A DNA stretch of 37,593 bases. It comes from an archaeon. Its GTDB lineage: Archaea > Nanobdellota > Nanobdellia > SCGC-AAA011-G17 > GW2011-AR20. A model generated the notes under the pieces. The model saw only the letters and a list, made by a program, of their open reading frames with translations, made no database searches and was not told where the DNA came from. Position numbers and translations under genes: made by a program. The DNA is taken from contig NZCT01000013.1 of NCBI GenBank assembly GCA_002688355.1, positions 1-37,593 of the forward strand, given 5' to 3'. Every line of letters starts with the position of its first letter. Position 1 is the first letter of the stretch. This document shows positions 35,816 to 37,593 of the stretch, piece after piece.

Positions 35816-35912
35816 TCTTAACCTCTCTTTAAATAATGAATTTTAATTAGAATATTTAAACTTTACTAAAAAAAACAGTAATCTTTTTATAGAACTTTCA
35901 ATATATAAGATT

Positions 35913-36185
35913 ATGGCAGCAGACTTAGATACAATAACTTTTTTAACTGGTTTAGCAGGGTTAGGTGTTGGTCTTGGCACACTTAGTGTAACATTAGATT
36001 TTTTAGATTATCATCAACAAGTTGTTGAAGAAAAAAAACTAGCTTATAGAGATCAACAAAAAGTAAAATCTCAAAGTGAACTATATATGAAAAAACCAAC
36101 TTGGATTAATACTTTAAAAGATACAGTTCCAGAAGTAGTTTCAAATTATAAAAATTTTTTAAAACATCCAATTAAGAATCTTTAA
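35913..36185 (+). CDS. Small hypothetical protein
   Basis: TATA-like atatataag upstream, N-terminal hydrophobic LTGLAGLGVGLGTLSVTLDFL; ends 2 nt from the convergent helicase stop. Confidence 0.55.
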   Translation: MAADLDTITFLTGLAGLGVGLGTLSVTLDFLDYHQQVVEEKKLAYRDQQKVKSQSELYMKKPTWINTLKDTVPEVVSNYKNFLKHPIKNL

Positions 36186-36187
36186 TA

Positions 36188-37390
36188 TTACCTCCGATAA
36201 TTATTTCGTCTATGGTTTCCTCTTCTATTATTACCTTGAAAAGACCTTCTAGAATTATCCATTTGTAAAAAAGGAACTTTATCAATATAAGGTTTTTCAA
36301 CTTTATCAATTTTAAAATTTCTATGTTCTCCTTGCACTCTACCAAAATTATCATAATCATAATCACATAAGATATTAATTACTTTACCTTCTTTACCAGC
36401 TCTTGCTGTTCTCCCAATTCTATGAACATAATCTGTAGGATCTTTAGGAATATCATAATTGTATATATGGGAAACATCATCTATATGTAATCCACGAGCT
36501 GCAACATCAGTACAAACCAAAACTCCAACTCTTCCTTTATTAAAAGAATTTAAAGTATTACTTCTTTTGTTCTGAGACAAACCACCATGAATAGCAATAG
36601 CATCGATTTTATTTGCTCTTAAATTCTTAACTACAACATCTGTATTTCTTCTTGTATTACAAAAAACCATAACTAATCCAGATTTTTCATTTTTAAGTAA
36701 ATGAACTAACAAAGACATTTTCATATTTTTTTGAATATCATAATAAATTTGTTTTAATTTACTTGGATCAACATGTTTTCCAACAGAAATTGTTATTGGA
36801 TCAATCATATAATTCCTAGATAGATCACTAATCTGTGAAGATATAGTAGCTGAAAACAATAAAGTTTGTCTTTGCTTAGGACATTGTAATATTATTCTTT
36901 TTACATCATCAATAAATCCCATATCAAACATTCTATCTGCTTCATCTATAACAAGAAATTTAACTTTTCGTAAGTCAATAGTTCTTCTCTTAACATGATC
37001 TAATAATCTTCCCGGCGTTGCTATAACAATATCAGCATTTTTTAAACTATTCATCTGTGGACCAATAGCAACTCCACCATAAATAGAAGTAATATTTAAT
37101 CTCTTATAATGAGTTATTCCATGTAAAACTTGTCTTATTTGTTCTGCTAACTCTCTAGTTGGAGTTAAAACTAAAGCTTGAATCCCTTGGTTAGCATTTA
37201 CTTTCTCAATTATACCACAACCAAAAGCTAAAGTTTTTCCAGAACCTGTTGAGGATTCTCCTATAACATCTTTTCCGTCTAAAATAAGTGGAATAGTTTT
37301 TTCTTGAATTTCTGTAGGTTTCTCTAATCCTAATTTCTTAATTTCCTGTTTCAGCTCATTACTTATATTAAAGTTTTCAAATAAATTCAT
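36188..37390 (-). CDS. DEAD-box RNA helicase
   Basis: Q-motif, SSTGSGKTLA, PTRELAEQ, TPGRLLD, VIDEADRMFD, SATI, HRIGRTARAG; basic C-terminal tail GNNRRGNHRRNNYRR. Confidence 0.95.
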   Translation of the reverse strand: MNLFENFNISNELKQEIKKLGLEKPTEIQEKTIPLILDGKDVIGESSTGSGKTLAFGCGIIEKVNANQGIQALVLTPTRELAEQIRQVLHGITHYKRLNITSIYGGVAIGPQMNSLKNADIVIATPGRLLDHVKRRTIDLRKVKFLVIDEADRMFDMGFIDDVKRIILQCPKQRQTLLFSATISSQISDLSRNYMIDPITISVGKHVDPSKLKQIYYDIQKNMKMSLLVHLLKNEKSGLVMVFCNTRRNTDVVVKNLRANKIDAIAIHGGLSQNKRSNTLNSFNKGRVGVLVCTDVAARGLHIDDVSHIYNYDIPKDPTDYVHRIGRTARAGKEGKVINILCDYDYDNFGRVQGEHRNFKIDKVEKPYIDKVPFLQMDNSRRSFQGNNRRGNHRRNNYRR

Positions 37391-37549
37391 TTTATCTTTA
37401 CTAGCACTCTTAAGAAAAAGTCAAATGTTCGTAACAAGTGCTCTCTCGTAATTCCTATGCTCTTATTTATAATACCATAAATTTCAGTATATAAAGCTTC
37501 CTATTAAAATGCATTGTTAAGTAAGCGGGAGCTATTTTAGCTAAAAAAA

Positions 37550-37593
37550 TTATTTCTTCTTGATTTTTCTCACTCTGGGTTTATTCCAATATG
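37550..37593 (-). CDS. C-terminal end of a basic protein (partial, runs off right edge)
   Basis: Minus frame reads ...YWNKPRVRKIKKK* followed downstream by a T7 run; only about 14 codons visible. Confidence 0.3.
   Translation of the reverse strand, partial: YWNKPRVRKIKKK

Noticed and set aside
36172-36366. Minus-strand ORF MIMIMIILVECKENIEIL...
   Set aside because: Alternative frame inside the DEAD-box helicase C-terminal tail.

Overview
AT-rich archaeal window, most likely DPANN (Pacearchaeota/Woesearchaeota-like; lineage is inferred, not tested). Evidence for Archaea: aIF2-gamma, eL33 (L35Ae), archaeal-type PheS/PheT and GluRS, Mre11-Rad50, a TadA/TadC-like archaeal pilus operon, a class III signal-peptide pilin at the left edge, and TATA-box/near-leaderless starts. 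Core genes are interspersed with accessory genes: a HicBA module, a RelE/ParE-type toxin facing a tiny antitoxin missing from the ORF track, an orphan operon behind an overlapping-hairpin leader, an nrdR-nrdJ class II RNR operon with two NrdR-box-like palindromes, a nucleotidyltransferase with a degenerate second copy next to an HExxH protein, and an approximately 4.6 kb block between pheS and pheT (LAGLIDADG endonuclease-like protein, small ParB/Srx-like protein, and a PD-(D/E)XK + DEAD/DEAH helicase + four helicase-associated repeats). I saw no tRNA, rRNA, CRISPR array or transposase. The best candidates for undescribed biology are the pheS/pheT island, the tail-to-tail toxin-antitoxin pair, and the orphan operon with its leader. 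All functional statements come from motif reading only; no database search was run.
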